From Bimastos eiseni (Eukaryota; Annelida; Clitellata; Crassiclitellata; Lumbricidae), in the NCBI GenBank assembly GCA_959347315.1, contig OY365809.1:5027647-5091646 (forward strand): DNA of 64,000 nucleotides. Reading direction: 5' to 3'. Both the position numbers and the translations under genes were made by a program. Positions 50,272 through 62,900 of this stretch are shown piece after piece. The notes beneath the pieces were generated by a model, which saw only the letters and a program-made list of their open reading frames with translations, was not told the DNA's origin and made no database searches. Position 1 is the stretch's first letter, and each line of letters starts with the position of its first letter.

Positions 50272-50393
50272 TTACTGCATTATCCCATTCCAATCTAATG
50301 TTGGTTCGTTACCACAGCAGTCGGGACATTCATCGCACATAGACGTCTGGCTAAGAGCTTTAGGAGGTGCGTAGAACAGCGTGCGTCCTCCAG
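50272..50393 (-). CDS. Gene B last exon: extended cysteine-rich C-terminus
   Basis: Encodes [18 protein letters not shown] then [21 protein letters not shown] in outline, ending TAA at 50272-50274. The C-x2-C-x2-CC core is shared with gene A, but gene B reads on for about 11 further residues after CCG. The preceding exon, 51167-51269, encodes [20 protein letters not shown] and YRYYDP with a T|GTATGT donor. Confidence 0.88.
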
Positions 50394-53300
50394 CTGCAAT
50401 CAACAACAACAACCACAAGAAAATCACCTGGTTCTAGCCAATCACAACAAGGCCAACAATCGGGATGCACGATAGTCTAAAGGTTTGGAGTTTAAATTCT
50501 CTCAGAATTTAATTTCTAATAGCTATATACATAACCACCAAAGCATCCAAAAGCAGTGGCTCTTCACTGCCATGCCCAAGAGATCTAAATTTTATAATGT
50601 TGAAAAATGCTCGTGATGTAACCATGTTACACAATGAGCGGTGTTTAGGTATGAAAATCCATTGGGGGAGGATTTGGGGACAGTTGACCAAGTTAAGAGT
50701 CCTCGAGCCTAGTGGTATAGAGTGCGAGGGAGATCAATGGGCAGCCAATCGCAGTACATCTGGCACTACTTCGACACGATCTTCAGTCTAGTTGGAGGAC
50801 GACACAGCATCCAGACTTCTGCAGTCACATCCAGACAAGGAAAACATCATTTCTTCAAAAGGTGGTAGAAGTGGTGAGGACATAGTGGACCTGGTATCAA
50901 TCGTTATTTGTACAAAAAATGATTGGTAGCCCTTTTATATCTACAATGTAAAAGGCACACCACTGGTTTCATGGAAGTACTGATAAAATATGCAGGTTCT
51001 AACCAAGGTAGGTACAGTTTAACTTATTAATGACATTTTAGGTTGTGACACAGCCACTTAAATAATTTTGAAATACCTAGGTTGTCTACTCATTTTAAGC
51101 CTAATAGACGTGCTGACAAAATATTCAGGTTGGCACCCAGTTATGGTAATATTCTGAAATACATACACGGGTCGTAGTAACGATAGACTCTAACTGGAGC
51201 ATCCTTCACATTGCTCACTGGAAAGACTTTTTCTGATACGATTTTAACACAAAACTCAGTCGACGTCAACTGAAATAACATTCACAATTGCACTCAATGG
51301 TCACATTCTACACACACATATATATATATATACACACTTATATATATATTTATAAATATATATATTCTTATATGTACACTTCAATATATATATATATAAA
51401 TATATATATTAAAAAATGTGTATATACACAAATACTGCAACAAAAATAATAGGACAACCGCTAGCATGTCATATAGTGAATTTGGACCATTCGTTGAGAA
51501 GTTTTCTACTAGTATCACTATCCTACATTTATGGAGCGCCATTATATAACGGCCGAACATCAATAGTTAGCGCTGAGGAAATGCAAGTGAAGGATTTTCC
51601 AAAGGTCCGTATACCAGATAACCGTTTTAGAGCCGTACTTGAACCCGCACCCTACACGATCCAAGGCGAGCGCTCAAACAAATCGGCTCCCGTGTTCTAC
51701 GGAAAAGCCGGGGAGGTTCATTAAAAAAACTCATTGATTTGTATTTAATGAAGAACATTCCACGTTGTATGATAAGTTAAGCCACAGAAATGCCAGGCAC
51801 AGTTAAGATAAGGTAGTTATGCAATGAAGCCATCGTTTATCTCAGTTAAGCAAGACAAGACAAGGCAAAAAAAGACAATGTGAGATAAGGCAACTGAAGG
51901 CATAAACCCAAAGAACAGATAAAGTCAGGCAGGAACAGGTGATGTTACGTCAGAGGTCACTATTCATTAATAGATAATGTAACTGTCTCTGTTTGCTCGA
52001 ATATATGCATGTCACAGGCAATGTGTGACATCAGCGATTGTGTAAAATGCCTAGGCAATTTGTAAAACTAGACCCTAATCCTAAACTGACCCTAACCCTA
52101 ACCTAATCCAAACTCTAACCTTAACCCTAACCTTGACCTTAATCCTAACTCTAGTCCTGACACTAACCCTAAATCGTGAATTTTACATGTTGCCTAAAAA
52201 AACAAATCCCTGATATGGGGTTAGGGCTAGGGCTAGGGTCAGGGTCAAGGTTATGGTTAGAGTTAAGGGTTACAGTTAGTGTAGGGTTAGGATATTGTTT
52301 TACAAATTGCCTAGTCATTTCACGAAATCCCTGGTTTCACACATTGCCTGTAACATATATACATATATATTAATAGAATATATAGAATATATATTCTACG
52401 TGTAGATATATATACCTCATCAAAGTAGAGGACGAGAACGCCGTCATCATTGTTTTCAACTCGCTTAATATCCTTATATCGATTCCTAAGGTCATCCAGA
52501 TTCGACACCTCATATCCAGTCAATAGTTTGTACTCCAGCAACACCATGCCACTCCCTTCCTGTTTCAGCCATCTATAGCAAACACACAAACAAAACGATA
52601 TCTTTACATTCGGGGCGAACGCATTGTCAGTTTTCGTTTATTGCACACAGAAATTTTGTTTTACGGGTATGCAAACATCAAATAATCAAATATCCACTGA
52701 ATAAAATCAGCGTTTTGACTTCTTCGGAGTTCAATTTCAAGTTCTTCTTGACACCCCTTAATTAAGTAAACAAAAAGATGTTGGGGTCCCAGACTGAAAT
52801 ATGTAATAAATTTTCAGTTATTTCGTGTGCAAAAAATAACGCAGAATTTGATGTTGTAGCTTAATTCTGCATTCGTGCCCTAAAGCTCTCGAATTGTGGT
52901 AAACTTTTCGAGCCCACCTCCTCTTCTACAACTAAACACTTATAACAATAATGTATAAATACAGTGAATATAATAAGTCTCTTATTTATCTAGTATGACA
53001 TATTATTCGCTATATTGTAATGATTGTCGGCCTCTATAGTTATCAATTAATACTTGCTATGCAAAATATTTCTGGAACGCATCAGTAAAAAATATTTTTA
53101 TACATATATTAATTGATTTTTTAAATTATATATCTTTTGCAAAGAAAGCAGTAGGCTCTACCTTAATCTCTTTGCCATGCAGGCCTATGTGTGTTTATGT
53201 ACAAAATAGGCGATTAAAGTACTGATATAACATGTACGCTTTACCCCCGATACAATCTGCAACTTAAGCTTAGTCCTACTATGTTTCCAAATCACAAGCT

Positions 53301-53876
53301 GTTGAGACCATTATATTCGATCGCGGTCTTGTGGATTCAGGCAGGAATTGCCTATGATGAGTTGTCTTAAAGAAGTGCTATATAAATAAATACCTGCACT
53401 GACAGTTTACCTGCTGCATGACGTGAGGGTGATTTTGTTTCCATCCTCTGTCGTATTGATGCCAAGGTCGATTCCAGAAGCGTCATTAGTCTCGTAAACA
53501 TTGTATTGAGCATTCAGCTGTCAAAGAAGCAAGAAAAATACACGATCCACTGAATCTTAAAATTGCGCAATTGACGGATCAATGAGTAACGTCCATTTTC
53601 CGCAAAGATAGACTTGTCTGACATCTTTGTATTTTTACCACAATTGTCTATCAATTTTGTCTTGACTAAGCGCCAGTGAATTAGTTGGGTCCCTTGCATC
53701 GCTTACTTGTGCCACAAAAATCTCTATGTTACTATGGCGATTAGGAATTACGTTAAAAGTTTTACGTCTAGGAAGGAGAAAGTTAAATATCATGACAGTA
53801 TAAGTTGAAATCTACACGAAATTCAAATTTCATTTAAGTCCTGCTGTTGCTTTCAACATAGGTGGCTGAGGGCCAT

Positions 53877-53913
<37 letters not shown>

Positions 53914-56900
53914 TCTGCCATCATTGTCTATGTATTCGTTTACTCTCTCATAGACTACTGTAACTCACTTCTTATGGGACTTCCCAGGCTGCGCCTCACT
54001 CTGATTCAAGCAGTTCTAAATGCTGCCGCAATGGCTCATCGAAAGTTTTCCTATGTATAGCCAACTTGTGCATGTCTGAAGTTCTAAACAGGCTATCCAT
54101 CACTCTACGTATTCGCAATGAGAATCTCCCTTTGGTGAACTAAACTTCAGTTGGGGGACCATAAATAATTGTCTCTGACTGTATGCGTAAAATCTCGCTT
54201 GTTTCTTAGCGTTCTACGGATCGATTGGATCTTTTTATTCCTCAGACCTATCTAGCCCAACGTCGGACGTTTGCTGCTGCTGTGGGATATTCTGTCTGGA
54301 ATAACCTCCCGCAATCCTCTATGGGCCACGATAATCCCTTGGGTTTCTTCCTCGTCTTCCCGCTCCCTGAAGAACGTTTCTCTTCCCCGATTTCTGCTCT
54401 GAGAGCGCCTGTGAATAGTCAATGTTGCGAAAGGTGTTTTATAAATGTCCAGATACAATACAAGAACTTTAAATAGGCCTCTAGATCAGAGTATTCGCTA
54501 ACCTGAACGAGAACGGCCCCTCTTCCTGCCGCAGATACGTTGACTAGTTTTGTTTCAGAAGGCAACTGCAATACATTAACTCGTTATTTCACGTTTAAAC
54601 AAAATAAGAATTAGGCCCTAACCGTTATTCGTAAATGAAAATCCATAAACTGCGAAACTGTTTTAGAAAAAAAATGATTTAACTTTAGTAAACTCAAGTT
54701 AACTGTTCATTCCATGTAACACATGTCATGAAATTGTACGCTAATTATTATTTCAAACAACAGTTGGATATATTATATTGTATATATATATATATAAAAG
54801 TTCTACATAAACAAGTAGTTCTGTTGAGGCTGAATTATAAGACATGAGGTAGGCTACGCATATGGGTTACGTGCTGAGGCAGTTGGATGATAAATGGAGG
54901 GCACTTAAGCTTACCTCGTATGATTGTAGCAGAAGGGCTGTTTCGTCTGTGATTGGAGTAAAGCTGTACCGTATAGTTTCAGTTACTATGGAAACCTGGA
55001 GGTTGCGCTCACTTGAAGGCCCGAGAATTAGATATGCAAGATCTGTCAGCGCTGATAACGCTACAACGGTATCCTAGACAACCAATACAACTACAACAGC
55101 TAGATATGCGTGTTTACCTGGCGCCAGTAAAAGCATTAGTTCATTTTATTAAAGAACAATTTTAAACATTTAGTCCTTGACGCAAAAGAATCATAACTTG
55201 TTAAAATTAACCCTAAACGTGCCGACCGCCGACACCACCGAGGAACGAAATCAAAACTACCTCGAATATAATGGCATTATATACGTACCTCACCCAATGT
55301 TTTACCGTACTCTACATGTATGTTGTCTGACGACAGAAATGGAACTTATTCCAGTACACAAAAACAGAAAGCTCCATGCTTCAAACGTTGCATTGACCCC
55401 GTAATATGAGAGCATTGAGACGTATACGTTCGTTTGGTTTTCGCAGGTGACATAAAATTACCTCATTTCGTTAACTGCCTCTTAATTGGGGCTTGTTAAT
55501 AAAGGAATTTTTTGTGCTTGATTGCAATCTTTCTCAGTTCTGCTTGGTCGGAGTCTGTTGAACATTAGGCAGTGTTTAGCTTAGACTTTAGAGTATGTCT
55601 TATGTGTGCATCGTAAGAGCCTTTGTCTCAGATGTGCTTCGATGGAGTTGGCCTGTATATATTCACCTGCGTGGATGAGAATCCGCCGTTTGAGTTACGC
55701 TGAGCAATTATCCATTTTGCAATCGGAAGACTCTTCTCAATGTTCTTTTGCAAACAATAAGTGCGTAGAGCGTAGGACGTCATCTCGATGTTTATTGCTC
55801 TAGCCTGGGAATAAGGAGGCTGCCAGCCCCACGGCGCATCTGGAGCAACCTTTTTCTCAGGCTTTTCCCAATGTTTAGTTCCAGCTAAAGAATCGCAAAT
55901 CGAAAGCTTTATTCATTTTATTCAAGTTGTATCATAGAAACAGAACAATGATGCGTGGTGAATTAGTCAATAAAATGACATGCGGCTCATTTTCATACTT
56001 GGCACTACAACAGCGTAGGCTGCCCAGGCATATATGTTTATGGGGCACAGAGCCGACTTACATTGGGCAACGAGTGAACCCTACTCGACGACCTATTAGC
56101 ACCAAGATGAACTTAATTATAGAGAGGGGGGGGGTTAATAATACTCATTTAAACACTTCAAATAATTGTTTCAGAATTCTCCAGAGAATGATGGGAAACT
56201 TTAAGAGTAGTTCGCATATCGCAATTACCTTCTACTATGGCGAGTGATTCCAACATATTCAGGACATCATTGACCTTTGAACTGTGAGCTAGGGAAAGCG
56301 CATATGAAATGATGCTCAGGGCATAGGGGTCGGAGGCTGCGCCGGACACTTGGTCTTCCAGATATTCCCTCGCCAATGCAATGCTCGAAGTAAGGTTACC
56401 AGAATCAATCTGTAAAGAATACACAGTTATGAGGGCCACCCACAATGTTGGCCAGTCCCTCTTTCGCCTTGCGCAGTCATTGGTTAAATTAAATGTATAA
56501 CGTAATGGGCGTCTTGCGTGGCTGCCGACAGTTAAATTCGACTCCCTTAGTGATTTCTCATCAATCAATCATAATTTATTTTATTTCTTATCATCAGTGG
56601 TTTATTTGTCAGTTTGAAATTAGATGATTTTCTCTTCTTATATGACTGAGTACAGTTTTTTAATAGGCTACCTGTATTGTAGGTGTCACTATAATTTACC
56701 TGTGAGTTATTCAAGTTTTGAAGAAGGGCAATGAGAACGAAAGCCGTTAGCGGACAACCCTGAGCTGACCCTCCCTAAAACATGACAATGTACAAAAAGG
56801 TATAATTTTTAAACGGCTTCACGTTTTATTATAGGATGCCAACTCTATCCACACCCAAGAAATTCATTGATGACTGTCTAACCAATAAACAAAACGGAAA

Positions 56901-59900
56901 ATATAAATAAGGTAGAAAGGTTGGCAGAATACAAACGGAAGAAGTCTAAAGGGACTAAGGCCTCGCTATTAGGAACACTACGTGCAAAATAAAGTACGGT
57001 TATTCAATGTAATAACAAGGTACAAGAAACAAGAAACTTCATTAGTTAACTAAGAGACGCATATTATATCAATGGCCGCCATAACAATAGCAGACCGACA
57101 CAGTGAAAGCAAAGAATAGGAAGATAGACGACTGCAATACTTTAGGTCGGACAAATAACTCAGTAAATAATAGAAGTGCTAGCTAAATGAATGTTATTTA
57201 AGTTTACATTTAGAGCGAGAAGGAGCAATCACTGAACAGCAATTTGTCCTACGCTTTAGTGCATGCCTGAGACACTTTAGGAGAACACGCGAGTTTCAAC
57301 AGTGAAATAGCGTTGTACTGAGGTTGTCAGCATTACGAAGGCCTTAGGGATTGAATTTAGAAGAAAGCCACATTAGACTTGGAAAGTGGTCAGAGAGATC
57401 ATCAATAATAATGGTAAGTCCCAATATTTTGAAGTAACGGTTATTGAAACTGCTATCCATTAACGTAGATAAGTTTCATTGATACGTGTGGGTTGAGTAA
57501 TGACAGGAGGGAGTTTACGAGAGAAGGGGATATTATAAAGAAAGTTACTGGCTCAGTAGTGTCCATTCAATTTGAAAATATCAATGTTGAAATCTTCTAA
57601 CGGGTTAATATCTCAAACTGTGTCAGGTGTAGAAGACATAGATGCATTCCATTCAGCGTTAAATGTTACGAAGTCTTCTCCTATAAGCCTGTATAATTAT
57701 GAAACCAGCAATCGAACCACTCGCACATGGAAGACGGAGCAATAGAGATTCACATGAACTGCTGGAATGACAGATAGAGAGCAGGTCATACAATATAATA
57801 TGACGTAAGATGATAATACATACTACAGCTCATTATTATTCCAATCTTTGATAATTAGTGAAGTTCTAATCCTAATTAATCGAGTCTGAGATTCTTACAG
57901 CAATACCTGCATGTCTGTGTGGATAACTTTACCCAATGGTGGTTCTGCAAAAGATCCATTTGCAGCTTGGTTGGCTATTATCCATCTCATTGTTATAGCA
58001 ATCTTATCATCTTCCACTGAGATGTAGTCATCTGCTTGATGGAAAACATCTATTACGAACGCACTCAACCTAAACAACAAAACAGTTAACCGGCTGATTT
58101 TCTAATCAATTGCTGACTATAAAAAACATATATAAATTTGTCATCTACCCGAAATGTAATTTCATACAGATTATTGTTTTTGTGAAGCAGCCTATGCACG
58201 CTGTCTTGTGGAAATCTGCATCACTTAAAATATTTAGAGAAACTGTTTATGTTAGACGATTTGGCGCTGATGTGTTATCACTGCCATTAGGAGAAGTGTC
58301 CGGAGGAATTGTCGGAAGATATGACCTACATGAGAAATGTTCGGATACCACTTTACATTATATGAAAGTACATGTAGCCTACAGATACAAGCAAATGAAC
58401 CCATGTGCATGTGTTTATTGTACACTTGTATGCCACACATATATACAATGAACGCACATAAGAAATACATGTATATTTACATACATGCATACGAATAGAC
58501 ATTATAAGAACCAAACAATAATAGGTTATAATTTAAGTCACTGTGCCCTCAACATCGTTGAACCTACCATATGCTTCCACACGCATCGCTATTTCCGAAT
58601 GCGCTGAATGAACCATCGGATCTCTGGTAAGTCAGTTCCCTCTGGTAACCTTTAAATCAATCAGTCAATAAAATATTTAGTTTGTGTATTTAACATACTA
58701 TTTATTGATTCATTCATTAAGTCAGTCAGTTAGTATAAAGAATTAAAGTTAGACTTCTTGTAAAAAAATAGCAGCAACTCAGTCATAATGACTCTGAAAA
58801 ACGCTGAATTGACCTGCGTTCATGAAGCCGAGGGCTTTGTTTTTGATACCATCCGACAGTTGATTGGAGATGCCAAGATATCTAGTGATGGAGACATCTG
58901 GAGCCAAGGTCAGCATGTTCTGCTCTCCGCATCCGGAAGGCATCTGCAACAGGTCGTCCAAGCCCTTCACAGATGGTCCCATCAGATCACCTGTATGGGT
59001 AAAATATACAGACCAACCAATCAGATCAGCCGTGCAAATTAAGAAAAATTACAACATTTATTGGTCTGAAGAAGTAAAAACGTATGTTATAAGCCTAATA
59101 AGACCATTTCCATAGGCTAAAATAAGCAAGTGAACACGTCGATAACGTGTCGCTTAGACAAAAGCTATGTACACCATTGAAACAACCGCCGTAGAAACAG
59201 AAACAAATAGAGAAAGAAATCATTACATGTCTTGATAAAAAAAATATCACTCAGGTCATTGGCAACTGACAACCAACCACCACAGTTCGGTCATTTCATA
59301 GCAATTTTTATGCAGCAGGTCTTGCCGACCTGAAGAGTAACATTAATAAGATAATAGTCTCCATGTTGAAGCTCGCCAACCCACAGAAGAGCATTCCCTA
59401 AAGCTCGTGTTAATCCTGCTCAAGACTTCTTCATCCAAAGCTACAGAAGTCTGTCCTCTGTATGTATTATAAATATCAACGTTGATAAATTTGTTCATTT
59501 GCATATACATGTACTTGTAGGCTAGGCCCTGTGACGGGATATGTGTGTGCCAGAAGCTTGCGATCATTTTAACGTAACAGTAAACGATCATCATCGCTCA
59601 CTTGCACACCTACTTGTCACTCTAATGTGTAAGTGCGTTACACGAATGCCTTGCTTTGTAAAGTGTCTGATATTGTGCCTTGATAAACTATATAACAATA
59701 ACTGTAAATATGTGCTTTTAGCAAAGGCATAACTAATTTTTACAATGTATTTTTAATACAAGTACAAAGTAGTAGCAAGTCTTACAAACTTGAATGTTGC
59801 CTACTAGCATGTAAAGTACTGCGCACAACTGCTCAGCTGAGAACCCGCACAACCATTCTATTACAGATCCGATGTGCTACTAAATTAAGAAAGACATTGC

Positions 59901-62900
59901 ACGAATTCACACTGAAAATAAGCAACAGCCTATTGAATGAATAGCAGTGATGCCAACCAATGACTGTCACTTCAATATATTCTGAGCCTGGAACCAGAGT
60001 TCCGGTTGGAGGAAGAGAAACAGGGAGTGACAGATTGTAGGTTGACCCAGTTGAAGGAAGTTGAATGAAGGTTGAAGTACTGTACTGTTGCTGAATTCCC
60101 TCTGGCTACAATAAATATATAATAGTCATTTAATAAACTTGAACCTCAAGTACAAATTTGGGTTTATGCACATCTACACAGTAATAATAATTATCAAATC
60201 TTACATAACCCTACGTGATCCGATCTAACCTAATCTAGTTACTCGAGATAATTATCCAGATGCAATATTCAGCAATAGAAGTGTAACGCTTACCTTGACA
60301 AGAAGCATAACTTTGACTGCATCGCCAGCAACAGGTGACTGTGCCGAAATTTCGATTGGTATCTGACCCAAAGCTCCAGTCACAGTCCAGAAAGAGACTG
60401 AAACAGCGTCGTTACTCTCCACCTGTCAATCAAACGACAATCACCTGCTTTGCAAAATGTTAGTTAATGTGAGGATGAGCAATAATTAATGCAGTGTTGA
60501 GTTAACGCGGCCGTTATTCAACGACGAAGAGTTCAAATACCTGAAAATTTCGCGAATGTCCAATGATTTCTGACCCGTTCGTATCCTTTATAAATCAGCC
60601 AAACGACAAGTCAGCAACACTAAATGGTTTAAACGTGGGTCCCACCAGCTGGAACAGCCCCCTTCCTCTTCGGGAGGAGCTGCTCTCCATCCTCTCTGCT
60701 GAGTTCCGGAGGCGCCTGAAGATTTTCCTGTTTCGCTATGTGTTGAGTCGTGAGCGCCTCTGATATTGAGTGGCGCTATATAAGTGTTCCAATACAGCCG
60801 TTACATTGCGGTACATCCATCAATATCAGAGTTCAAGAAACGAAGTCGCTAACGGTTTGTTCCCGTTGCTGCTCCCATAGATTTGAGCTTATACAGCTTT
60901 TCAATCTTACTGAAGTGTGAATGTCAATGCACGTTGCGAGATAAAATTCGAGCTAGTTGCCTACCCGTACAAGCCTTGACGTCGAACTCAGAACTTTGAA
61001 GTAAGCAGATTCCTTCAGCGTTACCGTAACCTGGAGACAAAAAGTGGTATAAGTAATCTTTACTAAAATAATCGATTCCAAGGTGTCGCCTTCCGATTTC
61101 TACCGACCACAACTAACTGAAATGTCCGATACTTCTGTCTGTCTGTCTCTCGCTCTCTCTGTCTCTCCTCTGTCTGTCTATCTCTTGCTTCCTAGTCTCT
61201 TGGTAACGTGTACTTAATCTTTGAATGGCATCTTTGGACAGCTTTTCTGACTAAGCTTGAATATTGATATATTCCTTTAAGAATCTTCCATTTTTGATCT
61301 CAATTTCGATTCAAAATAGGCCCTCTGTACAAATCTTTGTAGAACCGTTGAATAATTATTGAGGATAAAAATCTAATGCAGTCTCTTGGCTGAAGCCTCA
61401 TGCAACACAGAGGATGGAAATAAATAATATCTTTGACATACCAATACCAATACCAAAGGTATCAATACCAAAGATTTTTATTGGACACAACACGATCATT
61501 CAAATAAATGACAGGGTATCGAAAGAGAGAATGGTAGTTATCAATTGGGAAGAAACCCCTAATTAGGGGATCAAGCTCCCGCCACAGTAGGGGCAAACTT
61601 AACACGGGTAAATTAATGACAGCGGTGGAAGTGAGAGGAGAATAGGTTAGGTTTTTTCTTGAAGCTTAACTAACTTATCTGTGTAGGCCACCGAAAAATT
61701 ATGTGTTAACCTAAGTAATTCTATGGTAAGCGTCAAATAATTAGGCCTATGTTGTCGAGATGGTCAGCGCTAAGAGGTAACTTCGAACTTTAATGTTGAA
61801 TAATGACAAATTAGGCAAGTTTCGTATCTCATGGCCGAGATAAAGCCAATAACTCAGTTATGCCTAAAGCTCAGAAATGCACATACGATCATACACGTAC
61901 GAGAGAACATCTATGACTTTGAGCAATTGTGCTCAATTAAGGGAATCGTTTGAGTCAGATATTTATATACAATAATGCGTTGACTGCCACGACTGAAGAA
62001 GTCGCTGTTTAAGAACCTTAAGCAAGTTCTTCACGCAGTATTATTGCTCAGCACCATAGCGTGTTCTCTTTGCAGTTCTTCTTAATTCTATTAGGTGGAC
62101 CTAGCTGTAAAAATAACTATCCAATTTGAAAAAAACTAAACTCTGGCTAGAGGCACAAATTCGAATTTATTGGAAAAAGAACCATTGTCTAAATTCAATG
62201 CTCACATCAAGCGCATCCGACAAGTAATTGAAGATGGTCACTTGAAGACCAATTTCTTCTCCACGGATGACTGAATACGGAAAATTCGTAGATATAAAGA
62301 ACGACTTGAAGACCGTCACCTACAGTGGAAGAACAGAGTCAATCAAACGCAACAATATAGTCTCATGGATATGGGATAAGTGAGCGACAGATTTTGAAAT
62401 TATTCCTATATGCAATAGTATAAAATATAATCTACATATGCCTTCTGAAATTCACAAAGAACTACAATCAAAGCAATCTATGAAGACATTTTCTGGCAAT
62501 CGGACTTAGGCCTTCCATTTGAACAACGCTTCTGGTGTGACGCAGCGCACGTCGTTAAGCTGGTGCCCTGTTTTCAGCTTTCGCGCAGTGCGTTATATAT
62601 ATCGACATAACGATTAAGATTTTACTGGCAGAAACATAGGGAAGACTTATGAAGAAGAAAATAATTTAGGAAGCGTTGTCTTAAGTCGAAAATTATTTGA
62701 ATTGGTGAAGGAGAAGATTTGACTCCAGTAGAAAAATCCAGGAAAAGTATATCTTCAAATCCTGGATTCGATAATGGAAGGCCGACCGAGAAAGTTCGAG
62801 TATCAACTCGTCCGTCAAAACACGGAGATTCTCTAAGACTTAGAGTCTAGTTCAATATGGCCGACCATCAGCGAATGGCTGTCCTTCCAAGATCTGCTTC

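Noticed and set aside
52070..52300. Chromosome end or interstitial telomere
   Set aside because: Repeats are degenerate, occur in both orientations as arms of a hairpin and are bounded by non-telomeric termini inside a gene; better explained as a foldback element.
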